This document shows positions 51,165-60,271 of a DNA stretch of 64,000 nucleotides, in pieces; positions within the stretch are counted from its first letter, which is position 1, and each line of letters starts with the position of its first letter. Made by a program: the position numbers and the translations under genes. Source of the DNA: Methanobacteriota archaeon (GTDB lineage Archaea; Halobacteriota; Methanomicrobia; Methanomicrobiales; Methanoculleaceae); NCBI GenBank assembly GCA_023393455.1, contig JAEWLJ010000005.1, positions 1 through 64,000 of the forward strand. The letters run 5' to 3'. The notes under the pieces were generated by a model. It was not told the origin of the DNA. It ran no database searches and saw only the letters and a list, made by a program, of their open reading frames with translations.

Positions 51165-51991
51165 GGCTCGAGGATGGCACGAGCCCGCCCGGCGATCAGC
51201 AGCACCTCCTTGAGGGGGAGGCCCGCGTCGTTTGCGATCGTCGCGGCGTCGCCGTAGGCGATCTGCTTTGCCGTGACGACCCCGGCGGCGGCCAGCCTGG
51301 TGGAGACCGACCGGCTCACCCCGGCAACGATGGTGACCGGGTAGGACTGCGTCTCCTCGATCATCGTCCGGAGGTTCCGCTCCTCGGGGTAGTCCCAACC
51401 GATATGTCCGATCCCCCGGCAGGTGGCGTAGCGCTTCGCGTGTTCCGAGAGTTTGGTGTTGCAGACGATCAGGGCGCCGTCGATATCAACGACGCACCGC
51501 CCCGACCGGAACCCCTCCTGGAGGTCCTCGATGATAGCCCGGGCGATCCGGCCTTCGTCGAGGCCGGTCACCCGGTGGTGGCTGACGTGGTGCTTCACCT
51601 CGACAAAGATGGTGGTGCCGTCCTTCTCCGCGACGGCGTCCACCTCGTGCTCCCCGCACCGTCCGGCAAGAACACACCCGGTCTCGACCAGGTAGCCGTG
51701 CTCACGGAGGAGAACCCGCACGAACTCCTCGAAGTCCGGTTTCGGGTGCAGGAGGGCGAGTGCTCTCCGGAGGTTCGTCCGGTGCCCGACGGCGGGGCGG
51801 ACGGCCTTTGCCCGGGCGCGGAGCATCCGGAGGACCCCGGCGGTCCTCACCCCGTCGGGCACCGACTCCTCGATCTCACCGGCGATCCGTTCGGCCTCAT
51901 CCGCGCCGACGCCCATCCTCCGGAGCGTCCGCTGCACCTTCAACGGGTCGAACGGCTCCCGGCCGCCGTTGGCCTTCGTGACGTGCTTCAT
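51161..51991 (-). CDS. ATP-cone / restriction endonuclease-like / HhH fusion protein
   Basis: A 276-aa fusion. Residues ~1-85 are an ATP-cone (VTKANGGREPFDPLKVQRTL, then RTAGVLRMLRARAKAV). Residues ~90-200 form a PD-(D/E)xK nuclease domain: GYLVETGC, then D in HEVDAV and E/K in IFVEVKHH, and a late catalytic-type region (DIDGALIVCNTKLSEHAKRYA). The end (VSRSVSTRLAAAGVVTAKQI) is helix-hairpin-helix-like. The combination suggests nucleotide-controlled DNA cleavage or repair. No methylase gene is adjacent, so it is probably not a restriction-modification system. Confidence 0.8.
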   Translation of the reverse strand: MKHVTKANGGREPFDPLKVQRTLRRMGVGADEAERIAGEIEESVPDGVRTAGVLRMLRARAKAVRPAVGHRTNLRRALALLHPKPDFEEFVRVLLREHGYLVETGCVLAGRCGEHEVDAVAEKDGTTIFVEVKHHVSHHRVTGLDEGRIARAIIEDLQEGFRSGRCVVDIDGALIVCNTKLSEHAKRYATCRGIGHIGWDYPEERNLRTMIEETQSYPVTIVAGVSRSVSTRLAAAGVVTAKQIAYGDAATIANDAGLPLKEVLLIAGRARAILEP

Positions 51992-52100
51992 CTGGTACGG
52001 GATCTTGGCTCCATAGGCGAAAAGCGTTCGCTATCCGGTTCCCGGGGGTGCAACGTACACCGTTATCGTCTTTTAGAGCCAATGGGCAACTACGAGAGAG

Positions 52101-53042
52101 ATGAAACCGTTACAACGTCCGGTCATCCTGGTCCTCGGCGCGGGGGCGGTCGGCCTTGCCCTCGCCGGGAGGCTTGCCACGGTCGGAACGGTCTACGCGG
52201 CCTGCAGGCCGGTGCATGCCGATGCTATCCGGGAGCGGGGCCTCGTGATGGAGGGGGTCTGGGGGGATGCGACCGTCAGGGAGGTCACCCCCGTCACGGG
52301 GCCGGACGAGGTCCCGCCTGTGGTCGACTTCGTCATCGTCACCGCGAAGGGCACCGCCACCCGGGCGATCTGTGAGGAGTACGCCGGGGCGATCCGGGGC
52401 AGGCCGACGGCAAGCCTCCAGAACGGGATCGGGAACGAGGATATCATAGCGGAGTACACCGATACCGTCATCGGCGGAACCGTGACGACGAACTTCTCGA
52501 TCGCGGGCCCGGGGCACGTCCGGGTCTTGAGCGAGAGCGCCCCGATGCGGTTCGGGCTCTGGTCGGGTAACGGCGATGCCCTCCAGGGACTGATCGGGAT
52601 CGTCCGCTCCGCCGGGGTTCCGGTCGAACCCGAACCCGATATCCGTGCGGGCAAGTGGGCGAAAGCCCTCCTCAACATCGCGGTGAACCCGATCTGCGCT
52701 CTCCTCCGCGCCCCGGTCGGGGTGGCCGCCGACGAGAATATCCGGGGGATCGTCGACGGCCTCATCCGCGAGACCTTCGCCGTCGCCGGTGCCGAAGGGG
52801 TGCACCTCCCCTGGGCGACCGCCGACGACTACCTCGCCTACCTCTTCGGCGTCCAGGTGCCCGACTTCGCCGCGGTCTACCCCTCGATGTACCACGATCT
52901 CCGCCAGGGCCGCCGGACAGAGATCGATCTCCTCAGCGGCTACGTGGCAGACCTCGGGGAGCGCCACGGGATCGCGACGCCCCACAACCGGTGCATCGCC
53001 GCCCTCGTCCGCTACGCACAGACGCATCCTGACGGGCGGTGA
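52101..53042 (+). CDS. 2-dehydropantoate 2-reductase (ketopantoate reductase)
   Basis: A 313-aa PanE/ApbA-family enzyme that reduces ketopantoate to pantoate for CoA. It has the Rossmann start VLGAGAVGLALAGRLA (GxGxxG), SLQNGIGNEDI, the catalytic lysine in AGKWAKALLNIAVNP, and DLLSGYVADLGERHGIATP. The ATG at 52101 is preceded by GAGAGA-type sequence. It is divergent from the ATP-cone nuclease gene. Confidence 0.9.
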   Translation: MKPLQRPVILVLGAGAVGLALAGRLATVGTVYAACRPVHADAIRERGLVMEGVWGDATVREVTPVTGPDEVPPVVDFVIVTAKGTATRAICEEYAGAIRGRPTASLQNGIGNEDIIAEYTDTVIGGTVTTNFSIAGPGHVRVLSESAPMRFGLWSGNGDALQGLIGIVRSAGVPVEPEPDIRAGKWAKALLNIAVNPICALLRAPVGVAADENIRGIVDGLIRETFAVAGAEGVHLPWATADDYLAYLFGVQVPDFAAVYPSMYHDLRQGRRTEIDLLSGYVADLGERHGIATPHNRCIAALVRYAQTHPDGR

Positions 53043-53045
53043 CCC

Positions 53046-53225
53046 TCACTCTTTGCCCAGGGTTGCGGCGAGCCTCCGGGCGGCCTCTTTTGCATTTGCT
53101 TCCGTCCGCCACAGCCCGGTCTTTCCGACGGGGTTCCCTTCCCGGTCGTAGAGCTGCACATAGTAGCCGCCGTCCTGGCGGGAGAACCGGACTTCGCCGA
53201 CGATACCGGGGCCATATTCCTGCAT
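53046..53225 (-). CDS. Small hypothetical protein
   Basis: About 59 aa: MQEYGPGIVGEVRFSRQDGG, then YYVQLYDREGNPVGKTGLWR and a helical end (ANAKEAARRLAATLG). It is a beta-beta-alpha type sequence like small DUF1508-like repair or binding proteins, but I cannot place it. It is convergent with the reductase gene, 3 nt between stops. TTG 53231 is a possible alternative start. Confidence 0.55.
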   Translation of the reverse strand: MQEYGPGIVGEVRFSRQDGGYYVQLYDREGNPVGKTGLWRTEANAKEAARRLAATLGKE

Positions 53226-53326
53226 ACTCAACTCTTATCGGCGGGGGGTTATGATGGTTCCCACGCAATAAGAGCGGACCGCCTCGCCCGAGGTATACGG
53301 AGAAAGGATCGTCGTCCGGGTGCCCT

Positions 53327-53602
53327 TCAGAGCGTCAGCGGTATCCCGAGGAGATGCAGCACCACCGTGATGAGGACGCCGAACACCCCGCCGATCGCGC
53401 AGATCAGGACGGTAAGGATGTTTATCGGGATGTCAGGCCGGCCGACGAGTTGCATCAGGTCGAGGAGGTTGATGAGCCAGAGCAGGATCACGCCAACGAC
53501 GGCGTTGATGATGAGGCCAGTAACGCTCTTCACGACTTTGTAGAGGACGAACGCAAGGATGATAACCAGGATCAGGGCCAGGAGTCCCGTGAGTAAGCTC
53601 AT
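53327..53602 (-). CDS. BofA-like membrane protein
   Basis: A 91-aa protein with three hydrophobic segments covering most of its length and the family stretch VVGVILLWLINLLDLM ... GGVFGVLITVVLHLLGI. It belongs to the SigmaK-factor processing inhibitor (BofA-like) family; the archaeal function is unknown. Confidence 0.82.
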   Translation of the reverse strand: MSLLTGLLALILVIILAFVLYKVVKSVTGLIINAVVGVILLWLINLLDLMQLVGRPDIPINILTVLICAIGGVFGVLITVVLHLLGIPLTL

Positions 53603-53636
53603 ACCGTTCGTAGGATGCGTCCGGTATTGAACGTTC

Positions 53637-54176
53637 CTAGAGGTAGCCCAGCGACTTGAAGACGGGCTGGAAGCAGACCCCCTCGCCGATCTTCACGCAC
53701 CGTACCGCAGGGTCTCCTTCGTAAGCGCCCATCGTCCGGCCGTCCCCGAGTTCGACCCAGTCGTGGACGGCGATACCCTTCCCGCAGATCTCGACGTGGA
53801 GGGCGTTCGTCCGGAACGCCTCCGTGTCCCAGATCATGATGCCGTGGACAGGGCGGGCACTTATGCCGTTCTGCCGGAGCACCTCCGTCCTGAGGAGCGC
53901 GAGATCGGTGCAGTCGCCCACCCCGTAGGCAAGGGTCGCGTTGAGGCCCACCGGGAAGAGACGGGGGGAACCGTCGACGCAGGTGAACGTCGCCCGGCCC
54001 ATCCGGTCGAGGAGGGTATCTTCCGGGAAGGGTTCGGAGAGGAGGGCGATCCTCTCTGCTTCTGCTCCACCGACCCTCTCAAAGCCGCCATACCCCTCTC
54101 CGCCGTCATAGATCAGATGTCCCTGAGGAGTGAGGAGAGAGAGGAGGAATATCGCGTTAAGAATGCCCCAAACCAC
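53637..54176 (-). CDS. Secreted transglutaminase-like protein
   Basis: A 179-aa protein with a hydrophobic N-terminus (VWGILNAIFLLSLL) and a transglutaminase-like core: cysteine in GVGDCTDLALLRTEVLRQNG (C89), histidine in ALHVEI (H127) and aspartate in VHDWVEL (D139). This is the papain-like triad of the transglutaminase-like superfamily, so it may be a protease or amidase acting outside the cell. The start is GTG 54176. No upstream in-frame ATG is seen. Confidence 0.8.
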   Translation of the reverse strand: MVWGILNAIFLLSLLTPQGHLIYDGGEGYGGFERVGGAEAERIALLSEPFPEDTLLDRMGRATFTCVDGSPRLFPVGLNATLAYGVGDCTDLALLRTEVLRQNGISARPVHGIMIWDTEAFRTNALHVEICGKGIAVHDWVELGDGRTMGAYEGDPAVRCVKIGEGVCFQPVFKSLGYL

Positions 54177-54350
54177 GTTATTTGCCCAATATATTTTAAT
54201 GTCTTTGGATCTATATCAGGACTTCTATTCTCGTTGCAGGGATATATATGGAGAATATGCGATTTATCGATTTATGATCAGGAGAAGTGCCCTGGGCGCG
54301 CACCACGAAAGAGATGGATCTCGCCGTGCACGGTCTGGCAAGATGGGGGA

Positions 54351-55571
54351 TCACCGGGAGGCGGCGATATGCCGGGCGGCGAGGGCCGCGGTGGAGAACG
54401 CGGCCTGGAGGTTGTAGCCGCCGGTGTTGCCGTCGATATCGAGCACCTCCCCGATGCAGTAGAGGTTCGGGACGATCCTGGATGCCATCGTCTTCGGGTT
54501 GATCTCCCCGAGGGCGACCCCGCCACGCGTCGCCATCGCTTCACCAAACCCGCCGAGCCGCTCCACCCGGAACGGATACCCGCCAAGAGATTCGGCGAGG
54601 GCGCTCCTGGCCTTCTTTCCAAGGTGAGCGCAGGTCTCATCCGCCGGAACCCCGGCGAGGTCGAGGAGTCGCCGGGCGAACCGCTCCGGGAGGGGGAAGC
54701 CGCAGAGGACGGTCTTCACCTGCCGCGCCCCGCCCGCCGCGACCGCCTCGGTGAGGCGCTTTCGCACCTCCTCCGGGCTCGCGGCGGGGATGAACGTGAC
54801 CCGGAGGACGTCGCCGGGGAGGATGTGGCGGGAGAGGTCGAGGATGCCCGGGCCGGAGAGCCCGGTGTGGGTGAAGAGGAGGTCGCCGGTATGCTGGCGG
54901 ACGCGTCTGCCGTCTCGGTAGACGGAGAGGGTGATGTTTGAGAAGGATATCCCGGCAAGGTCGGCGAACGGGTAGTCCCCGACGTAGACCGGGGCAAGCG
55001 CCGGAGCAACCTCCGTCGTCGGCTGCCCGAGGGCCCGGGCGAAGGCGTAGCCGTCGCCGGTCGAGCCGGTGGCGGGGTAGGAGGCGCCGCCGGTGGCGAT
55101 GACGAGGGTGGAGGCCCGAACGGTCTCCTTCGCCGTGACCAGGAACCCGTCGCCGTCCCGCTCGACGGCCCGGACGGGGTCGCTGTCCCGGATCTCCACG
55201 TTGCGAGCGGCGCACTCCGCGAGGAGGACGGCGAGGACGTCAGCGGCCTTCCGGGTCTCCGGGAAGACCTTCCCGCCGGGCTCGGTCTCCATCAAAAGTC
55301 CCCGGTCGGCGAAGAACCCGATGAGGTCGCGGTTCGTGAAGTTCATGAGCGCGGGCCGGAGGAACGTGCCGTGGTCGCCGTAGCGGGAGAAAAAGTCGGC
55401 GATCTCGCCGTCGTGGGTGATGTTGCACTGCCCCGACCCGGTGATGAGGAGTTTTCGGCCCGCCGCGGGCTTCTTCTCGAAGACGATGACGGTTCTCCCG
55501 GCGCCTGCTGCCCCGAGAGCGCAGAAGAGCCCGGCGGGACCTCCCCCGATGATCGCGATGGTCTCGTTCAC
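54351..55571 (-). CDS. BaiN/HI0933-type FAD-dependent oxidoreductase
   Basis: A 406-aa flavoprotein: N-terminal dinucleotide-binding IIGGGPAGLFCALGAAGAGR, then AGRKLLITGSGQCNITHDGE, the family motif ATGGASYPATGSTGDGYAFARALG, FTHTGLSGPGILDLSRHI, and GEVLDIDGNTGGYNLQAAFSTAALAA at the C-terminus. The family reduces or oxidises varied substrates; the physiological one here is unknown. The 174-bp gap to the transglutaminase-like gene is AT-rich (TATATTTTAATG near 54190). Confidence 0.9.
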   Translation of the reverse strand: MNETIAIIGGGPAGLFCALGAAGAGRTVIVFEKKPAAGRKLLITGSGQCNITHDGEIADFFSRYGDHGTFLRPALMNFTNRDLIGFFADRGLLMETEPGGKVFPETRKAADVLAVLLAECAARNVEIRDSDPVRAVERDGDGFLVTAKETVRASTLVIATGGASYPATGSTGDGYAFARALGQPTTEVAPALAPVYVGDYPFADLAGISFSNITLSVYRDGRRVRQHTGDLLFTHTGLSGPGILDLSRHILPGDVLRVTFIPAASPEEVRKRLTEAVAAGGARQVKTVLCGFPLPERFARRLLDLAGVPADETCAHLGKKARSALAESLGGYPFRVERLGGFGEAMATRGGVALGEINPKTMASRIVPNLYCIGEVLDIDGNTGGYNLQAAFSTAALAARHIAASR

Positions 55572-55665
55572 GGTAGTGATCGGTCGCCTCCAGAGAGCAT
55601 CAGCGTTGGGGTGCGCCGGCCGCTAGATGGATATAGGGGCGGTTCTCACGGGGGGGCGGATCACC

Positions 55666-56685
55666 ATGAATGTCAGACGGATCATTCTTTTCGGAGGGCT
55701 CATCGGACTGCTCCTCGCCAGCGGGGCGGCTACGGCGGAGGTGACCCCGCGCTACTGGCTGGACGATACCCCCGGGACCTTCTCCCACCGCCAGACGGTC
55801 TCGGTCGAGAACCCCTCCACCATCGACGGCCTCGCGGTCTCGTTCAACGCGACCCACCTTCCCGGTATGCGGCCGGACTTCGCCGACATCCGGTTCGTCG
55901 ATGCTGACGGGAGAACCGTCCCCTGCTGGATCGAGGACGTGACCGCCGGCTCCCACGCCCGCGTCTGGCTCGCCCTCCCGGCGAGGGCGACGGCGGTGAC
56001 CATGCTCTACGGCAACCCCGAGGCCCGGGACGCCGGCGACCCCGACGCGGTCTTCCTCTTCTTCGAGGACTACGAGCGCGGCGACCTCTCGCGGTGGTCG
56101 TCCTGCGGTTCGAGCGCGCTCGTTCAGTCCGATCTTGTTCGTAGCGGCGGATATGCCGGGGATATCAACGTCTCCGACCCCGACCTCCCGGAGTTCAACG
56201 AGAGAAGGGTCTGTACCGCAAACATCTCGGCGGGATCGATCATGATCGAGGGGGACTTCCGGGTGAGCGAGTTCGGGCGGTGGTGCGGGTCGGGCTACAT
56301 CCAGGCCTGGAACGGGACCGACCGGCTCTACGCGCTCCACCTCAGGAACGGGTCGGTGCAGCACTACGACGGCGACCACCGGAACTTCTCCGCCGATCTT
56401 GGGGCCGAGACCGATACCTGGTACCACGCGAGGATCGTCCTCGACACGCCGAACGCCACCGAGCACGCCTGGATGGACGGCGAGTACCTGGGGAGCGCAC
56501 CCCTGCGGTTTGCCGACGGCTCGCCGGTGCCCCGCGACGTGGTCTTTGATACTTTCGCCCTGATCGGGTCTTCGGCGTGGTATTCAGGGGCTCCGCACCA
56601 CTTCTACGCCGACAACGTCGTCGTCCGGGACTACGTCCCCGTCGAGCCGCGACTCTCCTACGGGGACGGCCAGGTCAGCTCGTAA
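55666..56685 (+). CDS. Secreted DUF2341 domain protein
   Basis: A 339-aa secreted protein: signal peptide (NVRRIILFGGLIGLLLASGAAT, cleavage after AEV region), then DUF2341 at ~45-125 (FADIRFVDADGRTVPCWIEDV, YGNPEA), then a concanavalin/LamG-like domain (DLSRWSS ... HARIVLDTPNATEHAWMDGEY). It probably binds sugars or surfaces. The start is ATG 55666. It is convergent with the next gene and overlaps it by 11 nt. Confidence 0.85.
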   Translation: MNVRRIILFGGLIGLLLASGAATAEVTPRYWLDDTPGTFSHRQTVSVENPSTIDGLAVSFNATHLPGMRPDFADIRFVDADGRTVPCWIEDVTAGSHARVWLALPARATAVTMLYGNPEARDAGDPDAVFLFFEDYERGDLSRWSSCGSSALVQSDLVRSGGYAGDINVSDPDLPEFNERRVCTANISAGSIMIEGDFRVSEFGRWCGSGYIQAWNGTDRLYALHLRNGSVQHYDGDHRNFSADLGAETDTWYHARIVLDTPNATEHAWMDGEYLGSAPLRFADGSPVPRDVVFDTFALIGSSAWYSGAPHHFYADNVVVRDYVPVEPRLSYGDGQVSS

Positions 56686-57598
56686 CAGCCACGAGGGCGA
56701 AATAAACGACGACAAGCCCCTGGAAGAGGAAGTACCCCACGATGTTCCTGACGGCGTAGGGAAGAGCGCATGCCCGTTCCGCGCACCGGTTCGAGAACCC
56801 CCACAGAGCAATCCCGAGCGGGATAAGAGAGAAGAGCGCCACCGGCCGGAAGTCCACGGGTGCGAAGAAGCCGGTGAGCGCAAAGACGGCGAGCGCCGCG
56901 GTCGCGAGAGACGCCGCGAGGGCGATGAGCCCAAAGCCGTAGACCCTTCCCCGTCGCACGATGAGCGTCCGCTTCCCGCCGGCGATGTCGCCCTCCCGGT
57001 CCGGGATCTCGACGCTCGTGATGAAGACAAGGCCGTAAAGGCAGAGCGGGACGGCGAACGCGAAGAAGGCGGCATCCAGCGTCCCTTTCGCGACAAAGTA
57101 GCCCGCCCCCGGCATCAGGAGGCCGAAGGTGATCATGTTCGTCACCTCGCCGAGGTTATGGTAGGCGAGCGCGAGCGGGGGCGCCGTGTAGAACCAGCCG
57201 AGCAGGTTCCCCGCTATGCCGAAGGCGAGGAAGACGACCGGGTAGCCATAGACGGTCACGAAGAGATACCCGACCAGGATCGAGACCGCCATCAGGGTAA
57301 CGGCCGCGACGAGAGCGGCGGGTTTCAGGCCGGGGTTGGCGGCGAGGACGCCGCTCCCCCCGGATATCGGCGACGTCTCGACGAACCGGTCGGCGTCGGC
57401 ATCGAAGTAGTCGTTGCTGTAGTTGACGGAGAGGTGCGCCGCCGCCATCGCCGCGTAGCCGACGAAGAAGATCGCCGGGGTGAACCGCGCCCCGAGGAGA
57501 TACGCGAGGAGCGCTCCGGCGGTGAACGGGATGAAGCCCGAGAGGAGGAACGGGAACCGGCCGAGCCTGATGAACTGCAAAAATGCGTGGGTGTCCAT
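56675..57598 (-). CDS. UbiA family prenyltransferase (MenA-like)
   Basis: A 307-aa polytopic enzyme with about eight helices. The first Asp-rich motif is NYSNDYFDADADRFVE and the second is EIPDREGDIAGGKRT. It is closest to MenA-type (1,4-dihydroxy-2-naphthoate) transferases in motif spacing, but a methanogen of this group lacks menaquinone, so another aromatic or lipid acceptor is likely. Confidence 0.87.
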   Translation of the reverse strand: MDTHAFLQFIRLGRFPFLLSGFIPFTAGALLAYLLGARFTPAIFFVGYAAMAAAHLSVNYSNDYFDADADRFVETSPISGGSGVLAANPGLKPAALVAAVTLMAVSILVGYLFVTVYGYPVVFLAFGIAGNLLGWFYTAPPLALAYHNLGEVTNMITFGLLMPGAGYFVAKGTLDAAFFAFAVPLCLYGLVFITSVEIPDREGDIAGGKRTLIVRRGRVYGFGLIALAASLATAALAVFALTGFFAPVDFRPVALFSLIPLGIALWGFSNRCAERACALPYAVRNIVGYFLFQGLVVVYFALVAVTS

Positions 57599-57652
57599 GC
57601 GGGTCTCCGCCGCGGGATGGGAAGGCCTGGGTATATAGCCTTTGTCCGATCC

Positions 57653-58294
57653 CTACCGATCGCAGGCGAGGAGCGGCACCACCGCCCGCAGCGCATCGAC
57701 GCCCCCTTCGACGTAGATGAGGCCGAGAACCGCCCGGGCAAGGGTCTCCTTCTCCCTCACGAGCCGCTCGCCATCGGGAGCGTGCCCCGCGCCGATCCGG
57801 CTCTCGTGAAGGCCCCACCGGTCGGAGAGAGCCGCGAAGCCTGCCACGCCTTTTCCCGGGAGGACCTTCAGCCGCAGGGTCACGTCGCCGATGAGGGCGA
57901 GCGCATGGTAGTCGTCGGCGAAGTTCCCGAGCGTCGCCAGGTCGTTTGCACGGATCGGGAGCGCTTCTTCAGGGAACCCGGCGAGTATATCCGAGAAGAG
58001 CCGTTTCGTAGAGGGGGCCATCAGGACCCGGATAGGCCCGTCCGGGCTGTGGAAGGCGTGCCCGGTCTCCTGCTCGATCCGGGGGAGGGTGTGCTCCGCC
58101 ACACACGCGGCCTGCTCTGCCAGGCGGCCGGTCGCCCTGGACCATCCCCGTATCCGCCGGAGCCGCCGCGACCGCCGGGCCGAACGCCGGTGGGCGGGGA
58201 GGTGCTCCCGGCGGTACTCCCGCATGAGGCCGTCCTGTAGCGCCGCAAAGGTCTCCTTGAGCGGGCGGGAGAGCGATCCGTAGTCGTATGCCAT
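57653..58294 (-). CDS. RNase III-like domain protein, catalytic residues altered
   Basis: A 213-aa protein. A basic N-terminal part (RRSARRSRRLRRIRG) precedes an RNase III-like region at ~118-205: NDLATLGNFADDYHALALIGDV, LRLKVLPGKGVAGFAALSDR, and LARAVLGLIYVEGGVDALR, matching the LGDAVL and ALIGAIYLDGG signatures. The glutamates before GD (here H130 and L-type residues) and the later D/E pair are replaced. It is probably an RNA-binding relative and not a nuclease. Confidence 0.6.
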   Translation of the reverse strand: MAYDYGSLSRPLKETFAALQDGLMREYRREHLPAHRRSARRSRRLRRIRGWSRATGRLAEQAACVAEHTLPRIEQETGHAFHSPDGPIRVLMAPSTKRLFSDILAGFPEEALPIRANDLATLGNFADDYHALALIGDVTLRLKVLPGKGVAGFAALSDRWGLHESRIGAGHAPDGERLVREKETLARAVLGLIYVEGGVDALRAVVPLLACDR

Positions 58295-58339
58295 TGAAAG
58301 AGAATGTGGTAAGGAGAGGTATTTACCTTTCCACCGAGG

Positions 58340-58615
58340 TCAAGGGATCAGCCCCAGAATGAGCGCGGCGGCGATGCCGAGGTGCAGGCAGAGGAAGAGG
58401 GGGACGAGCCGGAACTTCGGCTTCTGCGTCTTGTGCCGGAAGACCTGCATCGCGGCAAACGCCCCGAACGGCCCGAAGAACGCAAGAGCGAGGAGCCGAC
58501 TCTCCGGCGTCCTCCAGGCCGCCTTCTCCGCCAGCCGTTTGTCCCGGAAGTACGCGAGGAACGCGACGACGTTCACGAGGAGATAGACCGTTATCAGGAT
58601 CAAAACACGCGTCAT
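58340..58615 (-). CDS. DUF1294 membrane protein
   Basis: A 91-aa protein: two or three hydrophobic segments and the motif AYFRDKRLAEKAAWRTPES, then ALAFFGPFGAFAAMQVFRHKT, which define DUF1294. Function unknown. It lies ~45 nt before the RNase III-like gene on the same strand. Confidence 0.88.
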   Translation of the reverse strand: MTRVLILITVYLLVNVVAFLAYFRDKRLAEKAAWRTPESRLLALAFFGPFGAFAAMQVFRHKTQKPKFRLVPLFLCLHLGIAAALILGLIP

Positions 58616-58782
58616 TCTGTCGACTCCTCCCGCACCGGGGTATGCCGCCCGATCCGCTCTGGGATCCCGGAATTGTTGAGGCTCTTCACATCATACTGTT
58701 TTTTGCCGGAAACAGAAGAGGTTGTCGTTCCTCATCCGTCAGCAGCCCGGGTCCAAAAAAGGGCGGCGGAAGGCCGCCACGA

Positions 58783-59250
58783 TCAGGTGCTGTTCTCCGA
58801 AGAGAGTGCCGTCAGGTTCATCAGGGTAGCGTTCTCCGCCGTGGCGTTGAACGGCACGATCACGATCTCATCGTCCACCTTCTGCTCGACGTCGGGGACG
58901 GGATACTCAAAGACGCCCTCCTTCCCGGCATCGTGGTGCAGGACCGCAAAGAGGGTGTCGGTGGCGACGAACGTGTGGACGGTGACCGTGACGTTCGTGT
59001 TCACCCCGGGCCTGACCGGGGAATACCCGATGACCCCTCCGGGATGCCCGAAGAGGTTGTTGTGGATGACGATCCAGCCGGGGCCGTTGCTCACGGCCTC
59101 ATCGACCGTGACGTTCCCGACGATACCGTCGCCCGTTATCACCTGATCCTTCACCGTGACCGAGGCGTTCGCCGCCTCGACCTGGGCGGAGACAGGCGCG
59201 ATGCAGCAGGCGAGAATAACCCCTGCAATAACCAGCCAATGTTTCTTCAT
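58783..59250 (-). CDS. Secreted DUF7282-like protein
   Basis: A 155-aa secreted protein. Signal peptide (KKHWLVIAGVILACCIAPVSAQ), then a beta-rich domain with IVGNVTVDEAVSNGPGWIVIH, VTVHTFVATDTLFAVLHHDAG and repeated N-x-T sequons. It fits the DUF7282 type common in archaeal surface proteins (from memory). Function unknown. Confidence 0.75.
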   Translation of the reverse strand: MKKHWLVIAGVILACCIAPVSAQVEAANASVTVKDQVITGDGIVGNVTVDEAVSNGPGWIVIHNNLFGHPGGVIGYSPVRPGVNTNVTVTVHTFVATDTLFAVLHHDAGKEGVFEYPVPDVEQKVDDEIVIVPFNATAENATLMNLTALSSENST

Positions 59251-59374
59251 CCTATCGACCTCCCCGTGGGGGAGGGGGCAGGCGTTCCCGGGACTGATAA
59301 AGTGTTGGGCGAAGTCCGGTCACCGGCTGTGGAACGTTTTTTGAACCGGGGCGTATAACCCCTGGCCGACCACC

Positions 59375-60271
59375 ATGAGAGAGACCCTCGCCGCGCTCGC
59401 AGACCTGACCCGCGCCCACTTCTTCTTCGTCTGGCCCCTGCTCTTCTGCTCGGGGCTCGCGCTCGCGTTTGAGAACTACGGCGGGTTTTCGTGGGAACTC
59501 GTCGGCCGGGCGGCGCTGATCGGGCTCTTCGGGTTTACGGCCGGGCTCGTCCTGAACGACTACATCGACCGGGAGTATGACAGAAGAGACGTCGACGGCT
59601 CGCTCACCCGCTACTGGCGGCCGTTCGGCGAGCGGCCGATCCCGGCGGGAAGACTCTCCCCGCAAACGGCGCTTGCCGTCTTCCTCGTCCTCGCCGGTCT
59701 TGCGGCCGCCATCGCCATAACCCTCCCTTCGCCACACAACCTCTACGTCCTCGGGATCATGGCCTACTCCTACCTGGTCGAGTACTTCTACCAGACGAAG
59801 AAGCGGAACCAGACCCTCCCCCTCGCCCAGGTCGTCGGGCGGACGGACTTCGCCCTCTTCCCCGTCGCCGGCTACCTGGTGTACGGGAACCCTGACGCGA
59901 CCGCTCTCCTCTTCTTCCTCTTCTTCTACCCGTGGACGCTCGCGCACCTCGGGGCAAACGACATCGCCGATATCGTAAACGACCGCGCCCGGGGGATGGC
60001 GACGATCCCGGTCCTCTACGGGATGAAGGGCGCGGCCGCCTGGGTTCTCGGGTTCTCAGCCATCCATGCCGCGATGGCGGTCGTCTTCGGCCTCACCCTC
60101 GGGCCGGTAACCCTCGCCGGGTTTGCCGCAGGACTCGTCCTCCTCGGGGCGGCGAACTACATCATCCTCAGGAAAAAGAGTGCGGAAGCCGCGATGCGGG
60201 CGCTCCCGCTCATCCACGCGACGGTGATCGTCTACGCCGTCGCGATCATCGCGGGCGCCGTGCTCACATGA
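59375..60271 (+). CDS. UbiA family prenyltransferase
   Basis: A 298-aa polytopic enzyme with Asp-rich motif NDYIDREYDRRDVDG (first) and NDIADIVNDRARG (second), both Mg-diphosphate sites. It is related to ubiA/DGGGP-synthase-type proteins and may make lipid or aromatic prenyl products. A second UbiA gene lies 1.8 kb away on the other strand. Start ATG 59375. Confidence 0.87.
   Translation: MRETLAALADLTRAHFFFVWPLLFCSGLALAFENYGGFSWELVGRAALIGLFGFTAGLVLNDYIDREYDRRDVDGSLTRYWRPFGERPIPAGRLSPQTALAVFLVLAGLAAAIAITLPSPHNLYVLGIMAYSYLVEYFYQTKKRNQTLPLAQVVGRTDFALFPVAGYLVYGNPDATALLFFLFFYPWTLAHLGANDIADIVNDRARGMATIPVLYGMKGAAAWVLGFSAIHAAMAVVFGLTLGPVTLAGFAAGLVLLGAANYIILRKKSAEAAMRALPLIHATVIVYAVAIIAGAVLT

Noticed and set aside
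51161..51991. A restriction-modification system
   Set aside because: There is no methyltransferase or specificity gene next to the nuclease-like gene, and its domain make-up differs from known type I-IV enzymes.
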